64,000 nt of DNA, taken from positions 932,001 through 996,000 of the forward strand of contig CM043963.1 of NCBI GenBank assembly GCA_014529385.2, read 5' to 3'. Shown here piece by piece: positions 46,900 through 57,649 of this stretch. The notes under the pieces were generated by a model, which did no database searches, was not told the DNA's origin, and saw only the letters and a program-made list of their open reading frames with translations. The position numbers were made by a program, and so were the translations under genes. How positions within the stretch are numbered: position 1 is the first letter of the stretch; each line of letters begins with the position of its first letter. The stretch comes from Adiantum capillus-veneris (taxonomy: Eukaryota; Streptophyta; Polypodiopsida; Polypodiales; Pteridaceae).

Positions 46900-47710
46900 T
46901 TAGGACTTCGCTTTAAGCGGAAATACCCATGCATGCCAAGAGTAATCATCAATGAAAGTCACAAAGTACAGGTAATAGCCCAAGGACGGAGTTTGCATGG
47001 GCCCACAAACATCACTATGCACAAGCTGCAACCTGCATGTGGCCCGGACTGAACCATCCTTTGGAAATTTAGAACGCTGCATCTTACCCAAAATACAACC
47101 TTCACAAACATGTTTGATAGGTGCTTCAAGAGGTGGCAGAGAAGCAACCATATCAGATTTTTGCAAACGCAGCAAAATTTAGATGACCAAAACGTGCACG
47201 CCAAAGTTTTGCATCTGAAATAGCCCTTGAATCTTCAACAGCATTTGCAAAATTTTGTCCACACTTGTCATACAAAGTGATCTTATACAGCCCACGGCAC
47301 AAAAGGCCAGATGCAACAATTTCATCACCAAAACTGAGATCATGAACTGTACATCTGTCATCCACAAATTTGACTACAAGTCCAAGTCTAGCAAGTGCGG
47401 ATGCAGACAATAGATTCTTCTTGATCCCAGGTACATAAAGTGCATCAACAAGTGTGAAAGAACTGCCATTAGCCGCAGTAAGCACAATCTTTCCAACTCT
47501 CTGAACTGGATAAGAGGCATTGTTGGCACAAGTGATTGAATTCCCATGCGAGAGAGGTAAACAATTCACGATGTGAGGTAATGTGCTTTGTAGCACCACT
47601 ATCGAAATACCATACATGTGAATCTGCAGCAACTGACAAGCATGCATGGACAACAGGATCGTAAGTGCACTCTGCGCTAAAAGCCCATTCTGCATCAACA
47701 TTAGCAACAC
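46900..47710 (-). pseudogene. Copia C2 protease end, GAG-pre-integrase and integrase N-terminal region
   Basis: Residues such as GIKKNLLSASALARLGL and AKLWRARFGHLNF belong to the spacer after protease and the integrase zinc site. CEGCILGKMQRSKF is its Cys pair. LVHSDVCGPMQTPSLGYYLY has the first catalytic Asp and FVTFIDDYS the usual following block. Frame changes at about 47160 and a stop near 46897 separate it from the core. Confidence 0.8.
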
Positions 47711-48711
47711 AGTCTCCTTTCATAGAAGACTCAACAATGGCTGCATTTGTAGTGGAACCAGCATTTGCAGTGGAACCACCCTCTTTCTTCTTAGCCTCTT
47801 TGGCCTTCAACTTAGGACACGACTTGATCAAGTGATCATTGGCTTTACAATAATGGCAACGCATCTTCTTTTTTCCCTTATCACCAGAATTTCCAGACGA
47901 ATTGCTGCTAGCAGAAGCATTAGGAACAAAAAATTTTCCACTCGCAGCAGAACCATAAGAAGTGGATGCATTGCTGTTACCACCCTTTCTTTGAGAAGCA
48001 ATAAAAGCCTGTTCAACTGCACGCTGCCTAGTCCTGTTTTTTCTAGAAAGTGACTCTTGCAAACAACAATGTGCATAATGCATCAAACTTGACAACTTCA
48101 TGATTTCCTTGGGTCATCAGTCCACAAGTACTAGCAAAAGTCTGGTAGGAATCTGGTAAGGCATCAAGAACAGTCTGCACAAGGGAACTGTCTGGAATGA
48201 CTTCACCTGCAGAAATAAGTTGCTCATTGATATCCTTGACACTAGCAAGGAAAGTGTCCATATCATCTTCCTCATGCCTAATCTTCGACTCCAGCTCTTT
48301 ACGTAGCAAAGAAATTTTAGCCTCATTGCGGCTTGCATAAATACCTACTAGAATGTCCCAAGCCTGTTTTGCAGATTTTGTTGAACGGATGTAAGGAACA
48401 ATGGTGGGCTTCACAGACAACGCAATCAATGCATGAGGCTGTGCATCCTTAACATCCCAACAAGCTTGTTCTGTTGTAGGCAAAACAACACTAACAGCTG
48501 CATTCCTTGCAGCAAGACCTACAACATCCTCAGCATCACCTACATCCTTAGAACCAGGATGTACACCAATGCCCTGCACAATGTTCCAGACACCCTTTGA
48601 CATAAGAACATGTTGCATCATATAAGCCCACATAGGGTAGTTGTCCCCATCCAACCTATCCTCAGCAGCAGCAAACATCTTGAACACATCTATGTTGTTG
48701 TTGTCAGCCAT
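47469..48711 (-). pseudogene. Copia C2 gag and protease active site
   Basis: The start is ATG at 48711 (MADNNNIDVFKMF). The gag body has DGDNYPMWAYMMQHVLMSKG and STKSAKQAWDILVGIYASRN. The frame shifts at about 48060-48100. The continuation has the zinc knuckle CHYCKANDHLIKSCPK and protease site WYFDSGATKHITSH, and a further shift follows near 47530. The order is standard for plant copia. Confidence 0.82.
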
Positions 48712-48972
48712 GGTAAATGTTGCACCTGATGTGAAAACTGCCCGAAAATAGGAGAAATGGAGAGGGAACAACCTATGCTATATAGCACAAACCATAGAAG
48801 ACTATAAGGCACCTATTATGCAGAAAACGGCACTGACAGAAATTTTACGCAAAATGATGAAATAGCTTGTGCAGTACTGCCTGTAGTGGAAATGAGCCAA
48901 AGCTCACTGAAATCAGAGAAAGTGAGCAGGCGTGTGCTGGAGCAGCGGGCGACTAAGCCCGGGAGGACGTGA

Positions 48973-48987
48973 CCTGCTCTAGTACCA
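48973..48987 (-). promoter_or_regulatory. Primer-binding site of copia C2
   Basis: On the minus strand TGGTACTAGAGCAGG follows the LTR closely. It is a diverged version of the tRNA-iMet complement TGGTATCAGAGC. Confidence 0.7.
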
Positions 48988-48989
48988 AT

Positions 48990-49216
48990 TGTTGGAATTA
49001 GGGTTGCAGAGAAACACACACAGCTTGGAGAAGACGAAGGAAACTCAAGGCACACACTGGAGAGTGTATTACTTAGTGTGCAATGGAAAGATGGATAGCC
49101 CTAGAGTGATGGGCATATATACAATGCTCGGGGGGAAAAACCTCCTAAAGAGGGAAAAAATGCCCCGGCGGTCCTAGTGTGTTCACACACATCACTATCA
49201 CATGTATATGGTAACA
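48990..49216 (-). repeat. 5' LTR of copia C2
   Basis: 227 bp, the partner of 43950-44175. Target duplication ATAAT follows on the right. Confidence 0.95.
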
Positions 49217-49221
49217 ATAAT

Positions 49222-49434
49222 ACTCTCAGATAGAGGTGGCTTCCCTAACTCACACCACACCCCTTATGATAGCAGATTATATTTAGCACCCGTGTCCAAT
49301 AAGGCGTTATAGAACACTTTTCCATAGGTGCTGTTTAGCTCAATAGGGTATCGTAGAGGTGTGTCAGAGTCCAACCAATCTTCATCGGTTTCAACATGGA
49401 ATGCATGTGTGACTCCAAGGTTAGCCTCTCGTTT
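49222..49434 (-). pseudogene. Second retropepsin-like domain of E5, N-terminal half, in frame with integrase
   Basis: The reading frame of integrase (49435-50799) continues past one TGA (49435-49437) without shift. It goes through THAFHVETDEDWLDSD to NALLDTGAKYNLLS, then a TAA and GVWCELGKPPLSES up to the copia insertion. DTGA is the aspartic protease signature. ETDEDW matches QTDEQW of E3, and GKPP matches E2 (MMGKPPINELEE). This shows the domain is a C-terminal extension of pol, not a separate element. Confidence 0.72.
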
Positions 49435-50799
49435 TCATCTTATGCGTTCTTGTCGCTCCTTAGCCCCAGCTTGTATCTTCTTCAATTCTATTTGTGCCTT
49501 GGCTGCCTTTTTTGTATGAATGGCACGTAGCTCCTCTTGGCTTAAAGGATCATAGTATCTTTTAAATTTTCTCCCATTGAGGAATCCAATGGTTTCAACT
49601 CCATCAAGAGTCTTCACACGAATGGTTCCTTGTGGGGTGATCTCACATACTCTATATGGTCCTTTTCCCGCATATTTCAACTTTTTCTTTTTGTTACACA
49701 CTCCATACATAAGTACTTTATCACCAACATTGATATCTTTGTTCTTTAGATGACGGTCAAACCATTTCTTCCTCCTATGTTTCTCCACAAGTGCATTTTT
49801 CACAGCTAATTGCCTCTCTTCATCTAGCCTTTCAAGGATATATAATCGCTCAACTAAGGGGTTACCATCCCAACCTTCTTGAGAAGCTACTCGAAGACTA
49901 GAAACGACAAACTCCCATGGCCTAACCACTTCTTGGCCATACACCATCTTAAATTGTGTGCAATTAATGGCAACTTTGTACGCAGTACGATAAGTCCATA
50001 TAGATGATGTAAGCTTTAAATCCCAATCTGTGCAATGAGCTTCCACCATTTTGGTCAAAATAGAGATTAAGGTCTTGTTGGTGCTAGGTGTGGACTTATG
50101 TTGAGCTATCATAAAGTTGGTAGTGAGATCTTTTATTACTCCATTTATAAAACGAGTACCATTGTCACTCACAATCTCAAAGGGACAACCAAATCTTGTA
50201 ATAATGTTCTCAAAGAGAAACTTGGCAGTTGACCTCGCATCGGCCTTACCTGTCGCCCTGGCTTCCGCCCACTTTGTCACATAGTCAGTGGAAACGATAA
50301 TATATCGAGATTGAGTGCTACGAGTTGCCGGACTAATTGAGCCTACAAAGTCCAAACCCCATTTTTCAAATGGTTGAGTCCCTTTAACAGGATGTAAGGG
50401 AATCCTATCCTTTCGTTGTGTGATCTTGTAACATTGGCATTCATCACATCCTTTTGCAAAAATTGATGCATCCTTAAATAAGGTTGGTCCCCAATAACCT
50501 GATTGGAACACCTTTCTAGCTGTTAGTTTCCCTGAGAAATGTCCTCTGGCTATACCCATGTGGGCTTCTTGCAGTATGTATAAATACTCATCCTCACGGG
50601 CACAAGGTCTAATAATATCATCCTTCCCTAGCATGTAGAGATTTCTTGCAATGAGAGAGTAAGGTTCACATTCTTTTAACAGTTTTTGAGCTATGTCTTT
50701 ACGAAGCTCTTTGGGTGGAAAGCCATTAACTAGAAAGTTCACAATCTTCTCACTCCATTTAGGTATGGTTTTGACTAGAAATAGAGAAGTATCGGGCAA
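49435..50799 (-). CDS. Integrase of E5
   Basis: A 454-codon frame. Zinc-binding module: EAHMGIARGHFSG and CDECQCYK. Core: KWGLDFVGSI (first Asp), IVSDNGTRFINGVIK (second Asp). The block that should hold PQxNGxxE between HKSTP and STNKTLISIL is missing about nine residues, so the catalytic Glu is gone although the frame is intact. The C-terminus has the GPY/F module YAGKGPYRVCEI and FLNGRKFKRYY. There is no chromodomain, consistent with a non-chromovirus plant gypsy element. A single zinc module precedes the core, unlike E3. Confidence 0.85.
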   Translation of the reverse strand: MPDTSLFLVKTIPKWSEKIVNFLVNGFPPKELRKDIAQKLLKECEPYSLIARNLYMLGKDDIIRPCAREDEYLYILQEAHMGIARGHFSGKLTARKVFQSGYWGPTLFKDASIFAKGCDECQCYKITQRKDRIPLHPVKGTQPFEKWGLDFVGSISPATRSTQSRYIIVSTDYVTKWAEARATGKADARSTAKFLFENIITRFGCPFEIVSDNGTRFINGVIKDLTTNFMIAQHKSTPSTNKTLISILTKMVEAHCTDWDLKLTSSIWTYRTAYKVAINCTQFKMVYGQEVVRPWEFVVSSLRVASQEGWDGNPLVERLYILERLDEERQLAVKNALVEKHRRKKWFDRHLKNKDINVGDKVLMYGVCNKKKKLKYAGKGPYRVCEITPQGTIRVKTLDGVETIGFLNGRKFKRYYDPLSQEELRAIHTKKAAKAQIELKKIQAGAKERQERIR

Positions 50800-50809
50800 C
50801 TCATCATCG

Positions 50810-51398
50810 ACTCAAATAGGGGCTTCACCATTGGGTATGCGAGACAAATGATCCGCCATGACATGTCTTTTACCAGGTCTCACCACAACGGTAAAATCAA
50901 ACTCAAGGAGATTTAACAACCATCGTGTAATTCTTCCCGTGGAACAAGGTTTATTTACTAGATACATTCAGGCTTGATGATCAACATAGAACACAAACTT
51001 GTTGGCCAGAAGGTAGTAGCAAAATTTCTTCACTACATAAATCATACCTAAACCTTCTCACTCTGTAGTGGTGTAGTTTATCTCGGCATCATTCAATTGA
51101 CGACTTGCAAAACTAATGGGGTAGTCCAGTTTATGTTCTCCTGGTTGAGCTAGAACACACCCAATAGCAAAGTTTGATGCATCAATATGCACATGGAAAA
51201 TTACATTCCAATCGGGCACTCCTAGATAGGAGCGCTAGTCAAGGTCTTTTTCAATGACTCATAAGCATGGTCACACTATGCAGTCCATTGGAACTCAATA
51301 AAAAGCTTGTACAAAGGACGAGCTATCTCAGCAAAGTTTAACATAAACCGTCGGTAATAACCAACATGGCCCATGAACCTTTGAACTCCTTTATAGTT
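50810..51398 (-). pseudogene. RNase H of E5
   Basis: Interrupted frames on the minus strand read GVQRFMGHVGYYRRFM, VVRPGKRHVMADHLSR and the block around a YVDHQA motif with a stop directly after it. Several stops (for example near 51276, 51060 and 50815) break the domain. Order and spacing to RT and integrase are normal. Confidence 0.7.
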
Positions 51399-51399
51399 T

Positions 51400-52347
51400 C
51401 TAGGTGGGTGGTGGCAATTCAGCAATGGCTTTAATTTTGCTCTCATCCGTGGAAATCCCATTTTTGGACACTATATGCCCTAAAATGACTCCATGTTTAA
51501 CCCAGAATTGGCATTTTAAACGGTTTAAGGAGATGCGATACAATCTACACTTCTCAAACACTTTTCGGTAGCATGATAGATGTTCTTTCCAAGAGGAATA
51601 AACACAAAGGTCATCTAAGAAATCTTCACAAAACTCCCTCAAATATTCTCTAAAAGCAGTATTTATTAATCTTTGAAAGGTAGCAGGGACATTGGTTAAG
51701 CCAAAAGCCATAACACAAAATGCGAACACTCCAAATTCTGTTATAAAGGTTGTTTTTGCTTGGTCCTCCAGCACAATTGTGATTTGATTGTAGCCAGAGT
51801 ACCCATCTAGAAAGCTATAAGCTTCCTTCCCTGCAACTCTTTCAAGCACATGTTCTGAATATAGCAAGGGATAATGGTCCCTCCTAGTGGTGGCATTGAC
51901 CGTCTTGAGATCCACGCACACTCTGAGTTTCCCATTCTTTTTTGACACAATCACTGTTGGAGACACCCATTCTAAGTGCACAATAGGGTATATGAATCCT
52001 CATTCCACAAGGTTTTCAATCTCTTCTTGAACGATTTTTGCATATTTAGGATTCATTGGGTAGGGTCGTTGCTGAACTGGTTTAGCCATGCTATTCATGG
52101 GGATTGTGTGTTGCACCACGGAAGGTGGAACACCTTTCATATCCTGATATGTCCATGCAAATATATCCCTAAATTCCTTGAGAAGTTCTTTAAGTACACA
52201 CTCCTCAGTCTCTGTCAGATCTTGGGCAATGAAAACAGGTTTAGACTCTTGTCCTGGGTCTGCTAACTCTATTTCCTTAACTATCATTGGACCGTCATAG
52301 ACTCCATTTCTCCCATTGATAGGTTTTCTTTGAGCCTTTGTATACAC
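51400..52347 (-). pseudogene. Reverse transcriptase of E5
   Basis: One frame with a TGA at about 52000. Blocks: RDIFAWTYQDMKGVPP, HTIPMNSMAKPVQQRPY, WVSPTVIVSKKNGKLRVC, DGYSGYNQITI, FCVMAFGLTNVPATFQ, then FLDDLCVYSSWKEHL. The polymerase motif is F-L-D-D where Y-M-D-D is expected, though both aspartates remain. KHGVILGHIVSKNGIS follows. It is the same family as E3 but a different subfamily. Confidence 0.82.
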
Positions 52348-52728
52348 AACCTTACGTTCCTCTGTGGTATAGGATTTGAAATGTTCAGGTGCAGGGTGTA
52401 AGTTTGTGGGGTCCTGTTGTTATGTGGCTTGTGATTTCACTTCTGATTCCTTTTGTTGTTGAGCTAACTCTAAATTTTGTTGTCTCCTTACAGTACGGCT
52501 CAACTTTGGCTTCTCTATAGCCTCTAGTTGTGCGATGTCAATGGGTTGTGGACTACACCACATAACGCTTTGAAGGTATTCACCCCAGTTATCTACCAAC
52601 TTTCAATGATCATCACATGCCCCTATATAATTAATCCATTCTACGATAGATTTATTTTTGTTTATTCTAGCACGCAAATTTTCTCGATATTGTCGCCTCT
52701 TATATCTCTTACTCTTCTTGTCTAATTT

Positions 52729-53325
52729 TCAATTACAACAAGTCTCTAGTGAAGAGTCACTAGATGAATCGCTTCTTGTGTCTTCTGCTCCCTTGGATAG
52801 ATTGTCATCTGGGGTACCACTGGGCCCTGAATGGTTTGTCTCCACATTTGCACTAATATTTAACTCAGATTCTTTGTCCTCAGAGTCAATTTCAATTGAT
52901 AATTTTGACCCCAAATCTTGTGGGCTATAGTCATGTGAGGTGCTACTGGTTTCAATGCCAGTCAAAATTTCATATTGTAGGTCATTAGAAGCTATATGCA
53001 TTGCTTCTAGCATATTTAAGGGTAGGAGGGGTGGCATTTCATCCCCCTCAGGTGTTACCCAGGTCGTCCCCCTATTTCCCCAAGTGTCTATGGTTGCTTC
53101 TAGGTGGACCCAATCCACATTGTCCGACTCAGTCATCCCAGGTAGTACATCCATATAAGAAGAATCTTCCCCAACATCAGTGTCCTCTTTAGACGTGTGA
53201 CAATACTGCAATGGCACCGAGTGAACTGTGGTGTCAGATCTATGATCAATTATAAACCTGTTTCCTAGAGGATGTGCTCGACCAGTTACAAGATCCACTC
53301 GAATGACAAAATCTTGGAACTGCAA
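52729..53325 (-). CDS. Acidic protease-RT linker of E5
   Basis: A 198-codon open frame with little sequence signature. It has acidic and Ser-rich blocks (SIEIDSEDKESELN, DTRSDSSSDSSLE). It lies between protease and RT, like 20312-20587 in E3. It is probably an unstructured pol spacer; no enzyme motif is present. Confidence 0.5.
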   Translation of the reverse strand: MQFQDFVIRVDLVTGRAHPLGNRFIIDHRSDTTVHSVPLQYCHTSKEDTDVGEDSSYMDVLPGMTESDNVDWVHLEATIDTWGNRGTTWVTPEGDEMPPLLPLNMLEAMHIASNDLQYEILTGIETSSTSHDYSPQDLGSKLSIEIDSEDKESELNISANVETNHSGPSGTPDDNLSKGAEDTRSDSSSDSSLETCCN

Positions 53326-53660
53326 GTAGACATGGTTTTAGACCACTCATGCACCATTTTTGCTTCCCTCATGAAAGGACGTCCTAAGATCATCTCAGAT
53401 GCCATAGTGTGCTTGGATAAATCCATAACAATGAAGGTAACTCTTATTTTATGTCCAAAGACCTTGATATTTAGATCTTCTAGCATCCCAATGGGTTTAA
53501 CAATAGACCCATTGGCCATCTTCACTACTATGGTTGTGGTCGCAAGGTGAGGTCTTCCCATAGTTTCCCAACAATTTTTAGTCACAATGCTAACCCTAGC
53601 GCCACCACCAAGGATTCCCTTCACAGTTAATCCCTTAGTAGTGATTGGTATGGTCGCATT
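53286..53660 (-). pseudogene. gag-pol retropepsin of E5 with lost catalytic Asp
   Basis: The active-site region reads VKGILGGGARVSIVTKN. The position of the catalytic Asp in L-D-(S/T/G)-G-A is Gly. The distal block MILGRPFMREAKMVHEWS is intact and identical in style to the IILGRPFMRQ of E2 and E3. It would be inactive as read. Confidence 0.72.
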
Positions 53661-53672
53661 GGATTCATCACC

Positions 53673-54542
53673 CTAAAAGTATTGTCCCAACTTTTTAACA
53701 GGTATTTCTATAACAAGGTTCTCATCTAGGTTGGGTTGTGGATCTAAGTGTTCCTCGTCTATTGTCATCTCCCCATCTCCATCCATCTGGGCAAATTGTG
53801 GTAGTCCAAACTTCAATTCTCCATTGAGGAAGGCTTGAAGAGCTGAGACTAGCTCAAGGTCTTTATATAGTTTGGACATGATGGTGGTTCTAACTTTTGA
53901 AGACATGAAATCCATCAATTTGGCAATGATTAATGGCACCTTTTGGACTTCAATCCCTTGACGTGGGGAAGATGGGATCTCCATTTCTTTGATAGGATCA
54001 GGTAGTCCCTCTGTAAACTTTCTTTCCATCAAGAAGTGAGTACGCCCACTTTCGCACGACTTTAAGTCACTTTCTTCTTGGATGACACTAGGTATGGCTA
54101 AGGGTATATGGACTTGGTGAGGTTGTTGTTGCATAGGGAACATGGTGTTTCTAATCTGGATCTGCCTAGGTATTGGTTCTAGATCCCTTTGGGTATCTTC
54201 TACCAAACTCCTTAATTTATTGACTCGCTCAATCTCCTCTATAGGGTCTAGATAAGTTCCTATCTTCTTCTTGGATCCTGGCCATTGTGGCTCATGAACA
54301 TCTTCCTTGTTGGTTTCTATCTTAGTGGTTATTTTGGTCTCCATGGTTTCACCTAAATCAAAATCCTCTTCAACGTCTTTCATATATACAGGGTCGTCAC
54401 CAGTCCCTATGTTGGTCTTTGAACTAGGGTCTGACTTCGCTGCTTTTTGTGATCTCTTCCTTTGTGTTTCCTTCTTTTTTTGAGATTGGGCAATTGATGT
54501 CGTGTATCTTTCCTCAAGAATATAATTTTTTTTTTGGAGCAT
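53673..54542 (-). CDS. gag: gag-protease spacer of E5
   Basis: A 289-codon frame with a basic start (QKKKETQRKRSQK) and an acidic region (DDPVYMKDVEEDFDLGE). An end with NLVIEIPVKKLGQYF corresponds in place to PINKVGDYC of E3 just before protease. It contains no recognised domain. Confidence 0.5.
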   Translation of the reverse strand: MLQKKNYILEERYTTSIAQSQKKKETQRKRSQKAAKSDPSSKTNIGTGDDPVYMKDVEEDFDLGETMETKITTKIETNKEDVHEPQWPGSKKKIGTYLDPIEEIERVNKLRSLVEDTQRDLEPIPRQIQIRNTMFPMQQQPHQVHIPLAIPSVIQEESDLKSCESGRTHFLMERKFTEGLPDPIKEMEIPSSPRQGIEVQKVPLIIAKLMDFMSSKVRTTIMSKLYKDLELVSALQAFLNGELKFGLPQFAQMDGDGEMTIDEEHLDPQPNLDENLVIEIPVKKLGQYF

Positions 54543-54545
54543 CGA

Positions 54546-56069
54546 TCAAGTGAGTACGTTTACTGGTACCACAGGTGTACTTTGTGATGGCTCCTCGGTA
54601 ACCTCAATCAAGTTTAATGGTGTGATCTTCGATGCATTTGGATTATTTGGACATTGGGCAATCAAATGATCTATGTCACATCGATTACACATGAGTATCG
54701 GCATTGTAGACGTGCTCGCTTGATTGGTTTGCATTAGTGTGGCATTCTTTTGTAGACTAATAGAACACTCTGCTACACGATGTGGACCTCCACACTCATA
54801 GCATTGAAGAGGTGGTCTCTTAGTAGGGTAATTGATATTTTGGCCTCTTGCAGCAAGAGTAACTACTTGATATACAGGTTTTACTTGTCCCCAATAGTCC
54901 TCCATGTAGTATTTTGGACTTTCTTCAAGAACATCCATCCCATAGGCAATATTAGGGTCCATATCTTCCTCACAGCCTTCCAAAAAAGCAATAGATGACT
55001 CACAACCCACTTGATTCATAGAAGTGATTCTTGGATGTGGTGGTTGCGGTCCTAGCACTGGAGGTGGTAAGGGTGTTGTTTGAGCAACATTTTGGGCCCT
55101 AGGGACCATGTGTTGTGCTGTTTGTTCAAGAGGTTGGGCCGGCATCAATGCAAGCACTCGAGGTGTGTCTGTCCATGCTAAGGGTGGTCTATTGGCCATC
55201 GTGCGCTTAAATACTATGCAATCCTTAGCTTGGCGACCATACCTCTGACAGGAATTGCAATTCCCATTGAATTTTACTCTAAAAGTAGGGAATTCACTGG
55301 TACTATGCGGTCCATAGCATTTTGAGCACCATTGTTGCTCCCTTCTTGGATACATATGATTTTTTTGCAGAGCACGATTGTCTCTAAGACTCTCTTGAAT
55401 AGCCTTGATGAGATTTGCTAAATTCATCTCAGATATCTTTGGCTCCTTAGCAATAGGCTTTAGGGTCATTGGTTGATGCCCTGATGCTTGCAAGCTAATA
55501 GATTTAGGCTCAACAGACACTCTTTCTCCTTGAACCATTAAATTATCCTCCAATTGGATTGCATTGGTGGTGACTGCTTCCCAAGTGGTGATACCTCTAA
55601 TGACTAATCCATTGTAGATATCCTCATGTCGTAACCCCCTAATGAATCTATCAAGCAATTGGTTATTGTTGAAGCACTCATTTGGATTACAACAAGAATT
55701 CAAATGCTTCAAGTGACTAATAAAGTCTCTCACCGACTCTCCTTCCTCTCGTTGGGCTTTCTAGAGCTGAGAGGCTACATCCCAAAGTACTCCCTCGCGT
55801 ATGTATTCTTTCAAGAACAATCTCCTAAGAGTAGGGTAAATCGTTTTTTCTGCAACCCTTAGGGTTCTATACCAATCCCTAGCCTTCCCACTTAAGGCTA
55901 GGCTTAAAGCATTACTCTTATTCAGGTCATTGTGTTCTCCTAGAGAATTGCATATTTGTTCAAACACTTCAATATGCTTTCTCACATCCCCGTCTCCACT
56001 AAATTTTTGTGTGAGCTTGGCTCTTTGTACTGCCTTACTTCTAGGCTCTCTGTCAAGCATGTTACACAT
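54546..56069 (-). pseudogene. gag: gag core and zinc knuckles of E5
   Basis: The gag core is GDGDVRKHIEVFEQICNSLG, ALSGKARDWYRTL and LRRLFLKEYI (55761-56069). After a stop at about 55758 the next 395 codons (55733-54546) continue with LLDRFIRGLRHEDIYNGLV. Then come Cys/His clusters CSKCYGPHSTSEF, CNSCQRYGRQAKDC, CYECGGPHRVAEC and CNRCDIDHLIAQC. Three to four knuckle-like clusters are more than the usual one or two. Confidence 0.75.
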
Positions 56070-56908
56070 ATTCTCAGCAATAGAGATTGATCAATAGCTT
56101 GAGCAGATGTTTCCAAGTCACCTAAGTGAGCAGGCAGCGTGGGTGAAGGCGCTCCAGAGACTACATGTGGAGTAGGTATTTTCATTGGGCTTCGCGCATA
56201 GGAATCCCTTGGGTTCCACGTTGGGTACGATAATGTGCCATGTGGTGGCCCAAAGTTTATATGTGTGGCCCTAGGCATAGCAGACGTCGGATGTGACATG
56301 CTAACGCTAGCCGATATAGTCCCATGGAAATAATAACTTGGGTGTTGTGGTTGTGGAGAATAGGTTGTTGAAACAATGGGAGGGGTAGGAACTACATGAG
56401 TACAAGGACCCATGGGTGTATACAATTGGTACACACTTGTAGGTACTATTGCAGGCATTGAGCTACCATGTAGTGGTGCTTTACTAATAAATGAGGTCCA
56501 TGGCATGTTTCTCGGCATGCCCATCATTGGGGTAGGCATGGTAGCCGTGGTGTCATAAAGGGAAAGATGAGCTAGACTTGGAAAGGTAAAGCTATCACTT
56601 ATGGGCTCCGATTGCACCAAGACCCCTGGCAAAACAACATATGGGGGATCCATCGGACTTACCGAGGGAATCTCCATTTGTGATAAGGTCGGTTGTTTAG
56701 CCTTCCCTGTATCCAAGAATCTAATGAGACCCGTTGAAGGCATGTTGATCCCCTTGTTCTGTCTCTCTAACTCAATGACCCTATGGATGACCTCACAAAC
56801 TCTTTGTTGTTGATCCTCCACACTAGTAGCACCCATTGTGGATTGTAGGACATCTAACCAACCCACGTTATAGGTGTGACCTGTGTATAGGTCGGTTAGA
56901 GTTTCCAT
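55982..56908 (-). CDS. gag: gag N-terminal, proline-rich region of E5
   Basis: A 308-codon frame with a helical start (VEDQQQRVCEVIHRVIELER) and then a long Pro/Ser/Met-rich segment. It overlaps the gag core frame at its end, which marks a frameshift near 55982-56069. It has no catalytic motif. Confidence 0.55.
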   Translation of the reverse strand: METLTDLYTGHTYNVGWLDVLQSTMGATSVEDQQQRVCEVIHRVIELERQNKGINMPSTGLIRFLDTGKAKQPTLSQMEIPSVSPMDPPYVVLPGVLVQSEPISDSFTFPSLAHLSLYDTTATMPTPMMGMPRNMPWTSFISKAPLHGSSMPAIVPTSVYQLYTPMGPCTHVVPTPPIVSTTYSPQPQHPSYYFHGTISASVSMSHPTSAMPRATHINFGPPHGTLSYPTWNPRDSYARSPMKIPTPHVVSGAPSPTLPAHLGDLETSAQAIDQSLLLRICVTCLTESLEVRQYKEPSSHKNLVETGM

Positions 56909-57094
56909 TTATAGTTCGTACTCCCAGTTCTCATTTAAGAACGCTCCATCTAGGATTGAGGTGCTAGGGGTGTCCTTTGAGCTAGATCCAATGTTGCTTT
57001 CTATGGGTTGGCCCTTAGAGGTTTCTAAGTGAGGAGCACTCGATAGCTCTCTTAGCAAGGAAATTGACATGGGGGCTTTTGCTTTTAACTCTCT

Positions 57095-57646
57095 TCATTG
57101 CTCCGCCTTGTGTAAGCTCTCGACTTCCTTTTCCCTAGCCGCAATGATATATCGCTCAACCTCTTGCACTTTGGCAAGGCTTCTACCATCAGGTAATATG
57201 ACCTCAGAGGGGAATAGTTCTGAAGAGCGAGGCGGTGCAGTGAATGAAGTATTCACGTGCACATTCTCTAAGGGCATAGGGTCTACGTTGGTCATGAATG
57301 GAGAATTTACTTCCCCACCCCCCTCATTTACATCATTAGCTCCATGTTCGGAGCGAGTGGCTATACTAAAGGTTTCCTTCAAGCGGCTAAGCACGCTTGG
57401 CCCGGACCATGGGCAAATGGCATGCATGTCTTGGCTTGAGCTATCGGGATTAGGCATTAGGAAACCCTCCATGACGTCGTAGTCAGAGGAAGAGTCACTA
57501 GCCACTTTGTTCGGGTCTTGGTTTGTACTACCTTGGGTCCCGTTGAGGGCCCAGAACCTAAGGTAGGTGGATATTGAGAACTCACGTAAGTCAAAATTCT
57601 CTTCTAGTTGCTCCGTCTCTAGCACACGACCAGAGCGTAGATGCAT
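57095..57646 (-). CDS. Leading gag or upstream ORF of E5
   Basis: A 183-codon frame starting MHLRSGRVLETEQLEE. The M-x-L-R-S opening is shared with E3 (MFLRSRKK) and is typical of plant gypsy gag starts, so this is taken as the natural N-terminus, separated from 56908 by stops. It ends in a helical stretch (YIIAAREKEVESLHKAEQ). Confidence 0.5.
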   Translation of the reverse strand: MHLRSGRVLETEQLEENFDLREFSISTYLRFWALNGTQGSTNQDPNKVASDSSSDYDVMEGFLMPNPDSSSQDMHAICPWSGPSVLSRLKETFSIATRSEHGANDVNEGGGEVNSPFMTNVDPMPLENVHVNTSFTAPPRSSELFPSEVILPDGRSLAKVQEVERYIIAAREKEVESLHKAEQ

Positions 57647-57649
57647 GTG

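Larger units (their letters stand above)
43950..49216 (-). mobile_element. Complete copia element C2, nested in E5
   Basis: 5267 bp with short LTRs (43950-44175, 226 bp; 48990-49216, 227 bp) that differ at only a few positions. Perfect target duplications ATAAT flank it at 43945-43949 and 49217-49221. Primer site and polypurine tract are in place, and gag-protease-integrase-RT-RNase H is recognisable in order. It interrupts the second retropepsin of E5, so it is younger than E5. The near-identical LTRs suggest it is the youngest insertion here, although frameshifts and stops have accumulated. Confidence 0.95.
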
